DNA from: Rhexocercosporidium sp. MPI-PUGE-AT-0058
Lineage: Eukaryota > Ascomycota > Leotiomycetes > Helotiales
Assembly (NCBI GenBank): GCA_020746875.1
Contig: JAGTJL010000001.1
Span: 4,588,001-4,652,000, forward strand
DNA length: 64,000 nucleotides
Direction: 5' to 3'
The notes under the pieces are model-generated. The model was not told where the DNA came from, did no database searches, and saw only the letters and a list, made by a program, of their open reading frames with translations. The position numbers and the translations under genes are program-made. Below, in pieces: positions 11,039-20,513 of this stretch; the stretch's first letter is position 1; the number at the start of each line of letters is the position of its first letter.

Positions 11039-12097
11039 TCACGAACCACTCCCCGCATTCTCACCCTCCCCACCCTGTTGTTCCCTCAATCTCTTCATCC
11101 TCTCCTCCGCAGCTTTCGCCAAAATCTCTCTCCTACTCATCCCATCACCACTCGCACTCCCCCCAACACTCTCCGCACCACCCCCTCGACTCGCGCCCAA
11201 CACAAACTCTCCCCCAGTCCACCCACCATGATCATCAACCTCGTCCTCTTCTCCACCAGGCGCGTACTCATCCTGCTCCCCAACCATGTACCCACTCTTC
11301 GTATAATCTGCCTTCTCAACCTCCTTCTCAATCAGCTTACACAGATCCCAGAAATTACGATCGTGCGGTCCATGGACATTATGCGCGAGCTCATGACACA
11401 GCGTCTTGCGGATCGTCTTGTAATCCCTATATCCATCATACGCATCTGTGCGTAATCTCAACTCGATAACCTCGCCCGCGTTCCTATTCAACCCCAGCGT
11501 GCGCGTAGTACCCTCATGATTCGACTGTGTGTGTTCCACGGGATTCATCTCAGTGAGTAGGGGGACTGTGAATTTATGCCTGCGCATCGCAGCCTTGATC
11601 CCAATATCATCCTTCAGCCTCTGCAGGAACTTGAGGCTCTTATCTGGGTTCGGGAGGTATGGCAGCGGACGGAGAGTTGTGAAGGTGTATTGGTTCTCCT
11701 CCTGCTCTTTCTTCCAGTCGTGGGTCTTGTACGCTTTTACTTTCTGGGCGGGGCGTGCGTTGCGTCTGTTCACGCGGCGGGAGGCCTCTTCTTGGGCGAG
11801 GGCGATGGAGGAAGCTTCTAGGGCGGTGCTACCGAGTAGGTTTATCTTTCTGGATGTAAGAGTTGAGAGGAGGAGGGTTGGGTCTTTGAAGGGGGGTTTG
11901 AGGAGGCCGAGTTTGGAGATCATGAACTTTTGGTTAGAGGGGGGTATGGAGAGCGTGTCGGCAATTTCGTCGGAGAGGTCGAGTATTGTGGCATCGTGCG
12001 GGAAGGTGTAGGTGTGAGGTGTGCTGTGGTGGGTGAAGGTGATGGAGACTAGATCCTGGTTGTCAGTAGAACCAGTCTCTTCGGTATCAGTGGCCAT
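11039..12097 (-). CDS. UBL plus WLM-domain metalloprotease (Wss1-like)
   Basis: A single exon of 352 aa. The ATG at 12097 (MATDTEETG) is used because the frame upstream begins with GTG. Residues about 15-95 form a ubiquitin-like fold (VSITFTHH... KFMISKLGLLKPP... NLLGST). Residues about 125-270 are a WLM domain with zinc site HELAHNVHGPHDRNFW near 235-250; this is the HExxH-x(4)-H arrangement of zincin/SprT-like proteases. The family includes yeast Wss1, which degrades SUMO- or ubiquitin-modified DNA-protein crosslinks. The UBL+WLM arrangement corresponds to the second WLM subfamily, whose biology is less defined, so the role in crosslink or proteasome-linked proteolysis is inference. The C-terminal 70 residues are Gly/Ser/Glu-rich and end in a basic, charged helix. 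It is divergent from ERD2 with 542 bp between start codons. Confidence 0.9.
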   Translation of the reverse strand: MATDTEETGSTDNQDLVSITFTHHSTPHTYTFPHDATILDLSDEIADTLSIPPSNQKFMISKLGLLKPPFKDPTLLLSTLTSRKINLLGSTALEASSIALAQEEASRRVNRRNARPAQKVKAYKTHDWKKEQEENQYTFTTLRPLPYLPNPDKSLKFLQRLKDDIGIKAAMRRHKFTVPLLTEMNPVEHTQSNHEGTTRTLGLNRNAGEVIELRLRTDAYDGYRDYKTIRKTLCHELAHNVHGPHDRNFWDLCKLIEKEVEKADYTKSGYMVGEQDEYAPGGEEDEVDDHGGWTGGEFVLGASRGGGAESVGGSASGDGMSRREILAKAAEERMKRLREQQGGEGENAGSGS

Positions 12098-12639
12098 CTT
12101 GAACCGAGTGTGCACACGAGTTGATGGATGAGGGTATCTTTTGAGCAGAAGAAGAAAGTGACCGTCTTGTATTGTAGTGTTTGGTTATGTCAAAGAAAGC
12201 TCATGTATAGAGACGTTCTTTGATTACTATCCTGTCCTACCATGGAAGTTTCCAGGCCAGGCTCCTCGGCTTCGTAATCGTCGCTCCTCCATCGATGACA
12301 ACTGCAACTGCCTCGCCTCGCCTCGCCACCCCTGTCGACCCATTCACGCGGCTATTTCCCGCATCCCGCCTGCCAAGAGATCATCAAATCCACACTTTAC
12401 CGTAAATAGTAAACGCGACAAGCGCCCTCCAAAGGAAATCGCGTCCATAGATGCGTGTCCTCATCTGGCCATCCAGTCCACATTGCCATTGCGCCCACCC
12501 ACGCTCAACACCCCATTGACACGGAACTCGACGACGACAACAACGAATATCTAGCTGCTGAAAGCGAGCAGCTATCTACTCTTTCACCGTTGCACGAACA
12601 AACACAAGAATAACGCTGAGGCGTTCCCGCTAGCCAATC
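12098..12639. other. Divergent promoter region, WLM gene / ERD2
   Basis: A 542-bp region between two start codons on opposite strands. A 125-codon open frame on the + strand is Pro/Arg-rich and has no recognisable domain, so I treat the region as regulatory and 5' UTR. Confidence 0.5.
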
Positions 12640-13455
12640 ATGAATCTTTTCAGGGTGCTGGGTAAGTGTTGAGGAATCGAGAGTTAGACAAGGAGATGCT
12701 AACAACTTGGTGTAGGGGATTTCTCCCATCTGATCTCGATTTTGATATTATTACACAAGATGCATCAGACCAACGTACGTATAACTTCCTCCCTGCACTT
12801 AAATACAATTGCTTCAATGAGTTTGTTTCCTTCCAGTTGAGAGCTTTTGAGCAGAAGTCAAGGGCATTCAGCTAACAACCTACTCCCCTCCTAGTCCTGC
12901 TCGGGCATATCCTTCAAATCCCAAGCCCTTTACCTAATGGTCTACGCAACCCGCTACATCGATCTCTTCTGGACCTTCGGCGACAGCGCCTACAACACCA
13001 TCTTCAAGCTTCTCTTCCTCAGCTCCTCAGGCTACACCATCTACCTCATGACCACGGCCTACAAGCCCACCCACGACCCCAACATCGACACCTTTCGCGT
13101 GCAGTACCTCCTCGGCGGCTCGCTCGTCCTGGCCCTCATCTTCCCCTACAAATATACTCCCTCGGAGATCCTATGGGCATTTTCTATTTGGTTGGAATCC
13201 GTCGCTATTCTACCACAGCTGTTCCTTCTGCAGAGGACAGGTGAGGCGGAGACGATTACAGTGCATTATCTCTTTGCGCTGGGTAGTTACCGTGCGCTGT
13301 ATATCCCGAATTGGATCTATCGGTATTGGGCTGAGGGACACTGGGATGGGATCTCGGTTATGGCCGGCTTGGTGCAGACTGTGCTGTACTCGGACTTCTT
13401 CTGGATCTACTATACCAAGGTTATGAAGGGGAAGAAGTTTGCTTTGCCGGTATAG
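12640..13455 (+). CDS. ERD2: ER lumen protein-retaining receptor
   Basis: K/HDEL receptor that retrieves escaped ER residents from the Golgi by COPI vesicles. Exons 12640-12661, 12716-12774 and 12895-13455, 213 aa, the standard Erd2 length. Exon 1 encodes only MNLFRVLG; exon 2 gives DFSHLISILILLHKM; exon 3 begins SCSGISFKSQALYLMVYATRYIDLF. These N-terminal blocks are near-invariant in Erd2, which confirms both introns (54 and 120 nt, each with a GCTAAC branch point). The protein is almost entirely hydrophobic with seven helices (SWEET/PQ-loop-like fold). Later family blocks are visible: FRVQYLL, ALIFPYKYTPSEILW, WLESVAILPQLFLLQRTGEAETIT, YRALYIPNWIYRYW and, near the C-terminus, YSDFFWIYY, then the KGKKF tail that is basic, as expected for COPI recruitment. 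Confidence 0.97.
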
Positions 13456-13970
13456 AGGGGTTTTAGCTTGGCCTCACTCAGCTTCGCCCTTTTATTTGCG
13501 GCTGGAGCTGGAGCGTGGGGAAGGAATACTGTGTGAAAATGGTTCGAGGAACATGGATACGAGAATATTCTATGGGCGGTGCTCGTGAGGGCTGTTATTG
13601 CTGGGCAGGCAATGAATGCTGTGCATGCATGGTTGGCGTTGGGTTGCAATGACAAGAAATTGGGTCGGACCTCGATCCGGCGGAAGGCGGGAATGAAGGA
13701 ATGAAATGCTTAGTCTTCCATTCAGTGATATTGATGTACAGTATTAGATTTGGGGTTTCGTCGCAAATCAACTTTTAATGCAAAAAGTTCAGCAAGTAAT
13801 CGTCAGATCGAAACTTTCGCTCGGAAGAGCCTTGAGTAAATTATGAATGAACTATGTGAAAATTCTTTGTTTACTTTCTTGCATTCTTTGTATTTTCACT
13901 ACTTCTTCCCATATATACACAACCAACACAACACCAATGCAGCGACGAAAGGAGATACAAAAATACAGAA
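13456..13970. other. Convergent 3' regions, ERD2 / NUO78
   Basis: About 0.5 kb between two converging stop codons. No gene is seen. It is AT-rich near 13740-13930, as expected for 3' UTRs. Confidence 0.5.
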
Positions 13971-16472
13971 TCACGACCCGTACGCAGCCTGTCCGTGGGG
14001 ATGTTCGCTTGAGTAGCCAGAGGCCATGAAGTTTGTCTCTGGGTTATTCTGTTCTTTTGCTGCTGAACATCTTGCCATTGTTGGTGAACTGTAACTGTGT
14101 TAGTCTGAACTCTATTTAATATGGAATGAAAGGAGGATATCATACCTTCTTGAAATAACGTCTGTGAAATAAAAGTTCTCAATAACCTTCTTGAATGGCG
14201 CGCCGGTTACCTTGCTGCCCTTGTTCTGATCTACCAGCTGCACCTTGCTCAACTGCTTCAATGCCACGGGCTCAACGATATCGTAGCTGGCCAATGCGGG
14301 ACTGATCTCAACCATGCGGTCACGAAGCTGGGCAACGTCATCATACGGGAGAGCTGCACCCATGAACTCACTGGCAGCTCGGATGATCTTCCAGTCTGTT
14401 CTGGCGGCACCAGGTAATGAGGTAGCGGCACGGGTCATCTGGACACGACCCTCGGTGTTGACATAGGTGCCAGACTTCTCGGTGTAGGCGGCACCGGGAA
14501 GAACGACATCGGCAACTTGGGCACCACGATCACCGTGGTGGCCTTGGTAGACAACAAAAGCATCCTTTGGAATGTCGGCGGCGTCGAACTCGTCGGCACC
14601 AAGGAGCCAGACGAACTTGGGCTTTGTGTTGGCGACGGCGGTGGACGGTGTTGTGAATCCAACTTCGTAAGCACCAGCTCTTGATGCAGAACGTTGAAGG
14701 ACATTGTAACCATTCCACTCCTCGGTCAAGAAGTTGGCAGCATTCTTCTCAACAAATGCACCGACCATCTCGTAAATAGCCTTAGCATCAGCGTGATCAG
14801 TGACACCTGATCCAACGATAATCATTGGTCTCTTGGCAGCTTGCAACTTCTTACCGAATGGTCCAGCAAGAGCCTTCTTGAGAGCTGCAGCATCGGTTCC
14901 GAGATGTTCGAACTCGAAGGTTGATTCCCAGGATTCGCCAACAACACCAATTTCGAGGTCAGATCTCATCCATTGCTTCCGGATGCGGGCATTCAAGCCA
15001 GCGGCCTCGTGTCGAGGGTTGCTACCAACAATGAGGATGGCATCAGCTTCCTCAACACCCCAAATCTTCGAGTTGAACAGGTAGTTTGAGCGAACATCGA
15101 TTCCGTGGGCGATTGGTTGACTTCCAGATGGTTGATCGAGAGCCAGATTCTCTGAGCCGATCTTGTTGGCCAAGTCCTTCAGAGCCACCAGCGATTCGAC
15201 TTCGACGAGATCACCCGCGATTGCCTTGAACTCATTGCCCTTTGGTGCAAAGTCCTTGAATGCTGCTCCGATCTCAACCAATGCTTGTTCCCAGCTAGCT
15301 GGGAGGAACTTGTTGTCTTTTCGGATCAGCGGGATGGTAAGTCTTTGAGTCTTCAATCCGTCGCAGGCGAATCGAGTTTTGTCGTTGATCCATTCCTCAT
15401 TGACATCGTCATTCAGTCTGGGCAAAATTCGCATAACTTCCAATCCTCTCGAATCCACTCGAATGTTTGACCCAAGACCGTCCAGAACATCTATCGACTC
15501 AGTGTGTTTCAACTCCCAAGGTCGTGCCCTGAAGGCGTACGGCTTGGATGTGAGAGCTCCAACAGGGCACAAATCAATCACATTACCGGACATCTCGGAG
15601 TCCAGGTTCTTCTCAAGGTAAGTTCCAATTTGCATATCGTTTCCACGTCCAGTAGACCCCAGTTCTGGAGCGCCCGCAATATCGTTAGCGAATCGAATAC
15701 ATCTTGTGCAGTGGATACACCTGTTCATCGAGGTTTTGATGAGAGGTCCAATATTCTTATCTTCCGTAGCACGCTTGCCACCAATCTCGTGGAATCTTCC
15801 TCTGTCGGCTCCATATCTCATCGATTGATCTTGCAAATCACACTCTCCTCCCTGGTCGCAGATGGGGCAATCGAGCGGATGGTTGGCCAGCAAAAACTCC
15901 ATTACTCCTTCACGGGCTTTGTGTGCGAGGGGTGAGTTGGTCTTGACAACCATGCCAGGTTGTACGGGCCATGCACATGATGCCACAGGTTTGGGTGCTC
16001 TTTCGACTTCTACCAGACACATTCGACAATTTCCAGCAATCATGAGTTTTCTGCTATGGGTCAGTGGAGGTTCGATTCGTAGTCGGTATTGGGACTCACT
16101 CATGGTAGCAGTATCTAGTAAGAAGTCAGTATAGGTGTCAATGACTGTGCAACTGAGTTCCAATGCTCACCTAGGTATCGTAACTCCGGCCTTCTCGCAT
16201 GCTTGAATCAAAGCCGAACCAGCTGTGGCAATCGTCAACATCTCTCCCGACCCGTTTCCCATCCCACAACATACCTTCTATCGAGACCTGCTTGCCATCT
16301 GAAGAACCAATTAGCTACCTTCCACTTGACACCATCTGCAGACTGCCTGCGCCTTACCAATAGTGAGTGTAACTTCGGCCTGCCTCCTGCTCGTCGTCGC
16401 AAATGTCCTCGCGGCATTCGAGCTCTGTCTGCTTGTCCGCAGCGCCGACCGTGCCAGAGAATTCCGCAACAT
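13971..16472 (-). CDS. nuo78: NADH:ubiquinone oxidoreductase 78-kDa subunit
   Basis: Complex I subunit (NDUFS1/NuoG) of the mitochondrial matrix arm. Six exons: complement(16358-16472, 16275-16298, 16171-16222, 16100-16114, 14146-16050, 13971-14088), 742 aa. Exon 1 gives an Arg/Ser-rich import presequence (MLRNSLARSALRTSRQ). Exons 2-5 together rebuild the [2Fe-2S] domain: DGKQVSIEAG, ALIQACEKAGVTIPRYCYHE, KLMIAGNCRMCLVEVERAPKP. The N5 cluster is HPLDCPICDQGGEC and N4 is CIHCTRCIRF with DLCPVGAL further on. The large C-terminal molybdopterin-oxidoreductase-like domain follows. The last exon supplies the conserved end SSPTMARCSAAK. Exons of 24 and 15 nt are required to complete the conserved cysteine block, so they are firmly supported. 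Introns are 49-59 nt. Confidence 0.97.
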
Positions 16473-17083
16473 TGTGTCCTCTCGTCGTCGTCGTTGTCGA
16501 CTTCGCAGCACAGGAAAGGTAAGGGAATCGACACCGGAGGTGTAGAGAGGTGGGGGGCGAACAATTGAACCTTGAGCTCTTCAGTCTTGACGTTCCTGAA
16601 GCTCGAGGTTCGTTTGGCCTTAGCGTGTCAATTGGACGGTCATTTACTAAGCTACGACTCTGATTGGTTAGCTCCACCTCGACCAGCACAAAATGAAAAT
16701 CTCGTGCAGCCGAGTTTCTTCTTTTTCTTTTCTTTCTCTATTTAAATTGTATTGGACACGCTTTATTGTGGGTATACTTGGGCAACGATCGAGCTTCGGC
16801 GAGATTGCTGCTACTGTCGAGTCTTCCTCTATCTTGTGTTCTAGAGCACCTATTTTTGGGCGCTGGAATGGATGCAAATGAGAGCTTCAAGCTCAACGAA
16901 TGCGCAACTTACCGCCGGCCGCTACATCTCTTATTTATCTAGGTTACTTTTACAAGGACTTTTCTTCTCTAAGAAAGGCGGTCACGCGTGATTAAGGTCT
17001 CCGTCAATGAAATGAACATGTGAGAAATATCATAGTACCGACCTTGATTTCGAGCTTCCCTCCGAACTTGACTCTTTTCCCTG
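16473..17083. other. NUO78 upstream region
   Basis: A divergent intergenic region between the complex I subunit and the decayed RNase H-like gene. A pyrimidine-rich tract occurs around 16715-16745. No gene is supported. Confidence 0.5.
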
Positions 17084-18130
17084 GTGATGGATATCCAGCC
17101 ATTTCATAAGTTCCGTTTAGGTTTTTGTTGGAGACCAGCCAATCCATGTTTTGATCCTGGTCAGAAAGACTACTTCATCCCCATAATCTCGACACCCTCC
17201 CTTTCCCAACTTCAGCTCCAGCCCCAACTTGAATTCATACCACAATCCCATCTCTATCCCCTTTGTCCATCACAACGAGGTTTCCTCCCAAGATTGATGA
17301 ACCTCAGTGCAACTATCTCGAATATTGCGAATATGACCCCGCGATTCTGGACTTCTGGGAGGGGCCGCTTCTCTGGCACAAATCATCTACGAAGACCCTG
17401 AAAGCGGAACTCTACACGAAGTATGCCGTCTAGGCTATCGTTGACACCCTAATATTAGATTCTTCCCTGAAAAGGCCAACTATGATACCCTCATAGTGTC
17501 CATCCACGGAGCATGTAGAGGCAACGGCACCAGTCAAGCCCAAGCATCGTGCGGCGTCTGCCTCGGGAGGAATTCCCCCTACAACGACTTTGGTCTTCTG
17601 CCCGCGTCTGAACGGCAGACGAGCCAGTCCGCTCCTTTGTATGCAGCCAAAAGCGCTATTGAGATTGTTGAGGATTCAATGTCCCATCTCAATATCAAGA
17701 CACTGGTGATCAATACGCATTTGGAGTATCTTTCTCGGGGCTTGAGCCATCATGTCTCTCGATGGGAGGAGAACAACTATTTGAATGCTGATAGGGAAAC
17801 GGTTGCGAACCAATTTCTGTTTGAGAAGCTCCATCATATGGCGAGGGAAAGTTTCAATAAGGTCAGTATCAATTCTTCAAGAAAGCATTGCCGGCTGCCC
17901 TGCCTTCTTCGCTGTCATAGACTCTTTTTGATGCTTGTTTGAAGGCGGAATTTTGTCTCTAGGTTTCTTTCTCAACACTTGAACTTTGTGTTGACTTTGC
18001 CTTCGTAATAAGTGTCTCGCAGCGACGAATCCAGATTAAGTTCTGGCGTGTCCGCATACTCGAGAACTCGGATTCATCATCGTAGCAAACAAAGCGTTCA
18101 ACATCTCTCGAAATCAACCGGACAGTCAGA
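17084..18130 (+). pseudogene. Decayed RNase H-like gene
   Basis: Recognisable RNase H-like protein in pieces. In one frame (about 17281-17370) it reads EYCEYDPAILDFWEG; it then continues in another frame as YEDPESGTLHEVCRLGYR, with a two-base CT excess at 17371-17374 at the switch. After a stop at 17441 the same frame resumes FFPEKANYDTLIVSIHGACRGNG. The stop lies in an 18-nt remnant (TTGACACCCTAATATTAG) that looks like the branch point and acceptor of an intron whose donor half is gone. The domain then runs to about 17870 (QTSQSAPLYAAKSAIEIVE, LVINTHLEYLSRG) and a last piece IQIKFWRVR lies at about 18030. Active-site acids of the RNase H fold look replaced: SIDGAC is SIHGAC, the Asp before EYL is His, and the Glu of the QTNQRAEL-type motif is Pro. 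It is most likely nonfunctional. A multi-intron rescue cannot be excluded without transcripts. Confidence 0.7.
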
Positions 18131-19115
18131 TCTCCAGCACCCCTCATACCGGGCACTTTGTTACTTCACGCACACAGCTTCATATGATCCAGAAGCTGCT
18201 ATGACCTGCGAGCGGAGGAAGATCAGGTTTGAGGTCCTCACCGGTTAGTGTTTGCTGACTCGATGAACCCTCTCCACTCCAGGGTTCTATCCGGAATTCC
18301 TATTTGGTGAACGACACTGATCACGCAAGGTACTTTCAGAGCCTAAACTTGGTTCCGTTAACTACAATGCCATCAGAGATGTGATGGACAAAACTCGCTC
18401 CCGGTCACCGACCAAGACTGGCGATAAAAGAGGAATCAAGGATATCCTGTAGTTCTCAGATGGAAGTCGAGATCATTGTGAAGGTTAGAGTTTTGTTGAA
18501 AATGCTTCTACTTTCTGGTACGTCGATTGTTGTCGTGAAGGGATGAAAAAGGTGGACACTGTTCAGATTTAGATGAGGGCAAATAATAGTTAATTTCCTG
18601 AGCCTCCTCAAAAGCCCAAGTGGCTGGCATCGCGGGTTAATATGATATGATGTTATGGTTTTTATAATATTAAATTAATGTATACATTTCGCTCATTCTT
18701 TCATCTACACATGTCTACGATAACAACTGGATACGAGGGACGGGCTCTTTGGAGCTCCGACGTTTCGAAGCGGAAGTACGTTGTGGTCTCTTCATCGGCC
18801 GTACTAGACCAGCACCAGAACCGATGAGCGTATCAAATATTCTGCATAAGTCTTCCAATACTTCTTCGCCACAATTTCAATATCTGAATCCAGAAATCCA
18901 GTAAATCCAAACAAATACCCGATTCCCCGTGAAAAGGTCACCTGTCTCGCTCACTCACCGCGGCTACCTCAAACAATTCAACCCCTGTCCAAGCCACCAA
19001 CAGAACCAACAAACAGGGGTTACACCAACGACCTCCAAAAACTTTGACCTCTCAGGATGAAGTTTTCACGAGCAGGTGCAAATATAAACATACAACAAGC
19101 CGATACAATGTCAAA
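18131..19115. other. Intergenic region, no gene seen
   Basis: About 1 kb between the two RNase H-like loci. A 20-codon tail-like frame (SRSPTKTGDKRGIKDIL) at 18388-18453 is followed by strongly AT-rich DNA at 18640-18700. Nothing else is supported. Confidence 0.45.
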
Positions 19116-20291
19116 ATGAGCGAGAACACATGTAACGCGCGCATCTTCAACCCAACGCCATACTTCCTAGGAGCCAATCGAATCCAGGGGCTTGAGCAGG
19201 TCAGCTTTTCCCCCTCATTCTCAATTCCAAGCACATGACATGATAAAGACTCATCTCATCTTCTGGAGCAACCCCTCAAATATCAAACCTGAATTACCTT
19301 CCGCGTATTCCGAAGGTTCAATATATATAATTCGGTACTGATATATCCTCCCAGCCCTCCGATATAATCCACCACATCCTCCACCGTGACAAATCGACCG
19401 GCCTCTCTCATCTGGTATTCAACAACCTCAAAGCCAAGAAGAGAGTCGATAGGACTCTAATTGTAGATGGCTCTACACTCGTGATAGCGGTTGATGGCGT
19501 TACACACCCTCCGCCTCCCCAACCTCCCAGCGCCAACCACGGCGCACCAAAATCAAACAACATCGCCTCAGACCCAAGAGCGAAAGCAGGCACAAAAGCC
19601 AGCTACGGGATCTACTTCGGACCCTCCTCACTCCACAACAAAAGCGCTTTCCTACCACCCTCTCCATCATCTCAATCGCCTCCTCAAACGAAAGAAGCCG
19701 CGATTTTGAGAGGGTGCTATGATGCTTTAGATTGTACGTCTCCTGCCTTACATCTCCCTACCAGTTGTTAGCTTGATCATGACCTTCAAGAAAGAGAAAA
19801 CGAAGAAGCAGAGAAAGACGAAGAAGAAACCGACGAGAAAAACAAACTAACACCCCCCACTAGATATCCTCACGCACCTCCACTCCCCCACACCCACGCT
19901 TAAGAAACTAATCATAATAACCACCTCCCCCTACCTCGTAAAATGCCTCACCTCCTACGTCCACGTGTGGGAAACCAACGGGTACCGCGACTCGCGGGGC
20001 GAGTTCGTTGAGAATAGCGGGGAGTTGGCTAGTTTGGCGGGGATGGTCTTGCATTATGAGAGGGTAGGTGTTGAGGTTTTGTTTTGGTTGGTTGGAGAGG
20101 GAAGTGGGGATATGTGGGAGGCGAGACGGTTGGCGGGGGTGGCTGTTGAGAGGGTAGGGGTAGGGGAGGAGAGAAAGGGGGAGGTGGAGATTCTGGATTT
20201 GAATGCAAATTTGAAGGGGTTGAAGTTGGGGCCGGAGTGTGATATGGAAGCGCTGGAGTTGGAATTGGAGAAGGGGTTTGTGAATTTCTGA
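19116..20291 (+). CDS. RNase H-like domain protein, active site degenerate
   Basis: Exons 19116-19199, 19355-19733 and 19864-20291, 296 aa. The ATG at 19116 (MSENTCNARIFNPTPYFLG) is the first in-frame ATG. The N-terminal part resembles the linker that precedes this family's domain; the RNase H fold starts near residue 70: LVIAVDG, then a Pro/Asn-rich insert, AGTKASYGIYFGP, and a C-terminal half with LKKLIIITTSPYLVKCLTSYVHVWETNGYRD. The first catalytic Asp (VDG) is present. The QTNQRAEL-type Glu is Ile (QTKEAAIL) and the TDSxYL-type Asp is lost (TTSPYL), so hydrolase activity is doubtful. Three-exon splicing closes in frame; introns are 155 and 130 nt, the second with a CTAAC branch point. It sits about 1 kb downstream of a decayed relative on the same strand. 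The function is unknown; such proteins are numerous in filamentous ascomycetes. Confidence 0.72.
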
Positions 20292-20513
20292 CCTGGAGGG
20301 ACTGTTATTCTCTTGAAGGATGAAGGAAAGAACAACGTGTAGTCTCGCTGGAGACGCGATTGGAAGACGCGGGATTGTGTAAATTGAAATGAAGCAACTT
20401 GCCAGAAAGTTCTGGATAGAATTGCTTTTCCGCTTATTCCGGGTTTTTATTGCTCCCGCTCAGACCAAACTATGTACAAATCGAAACCAAACTGAATTAA
20501 ATTGCAAAAACAT

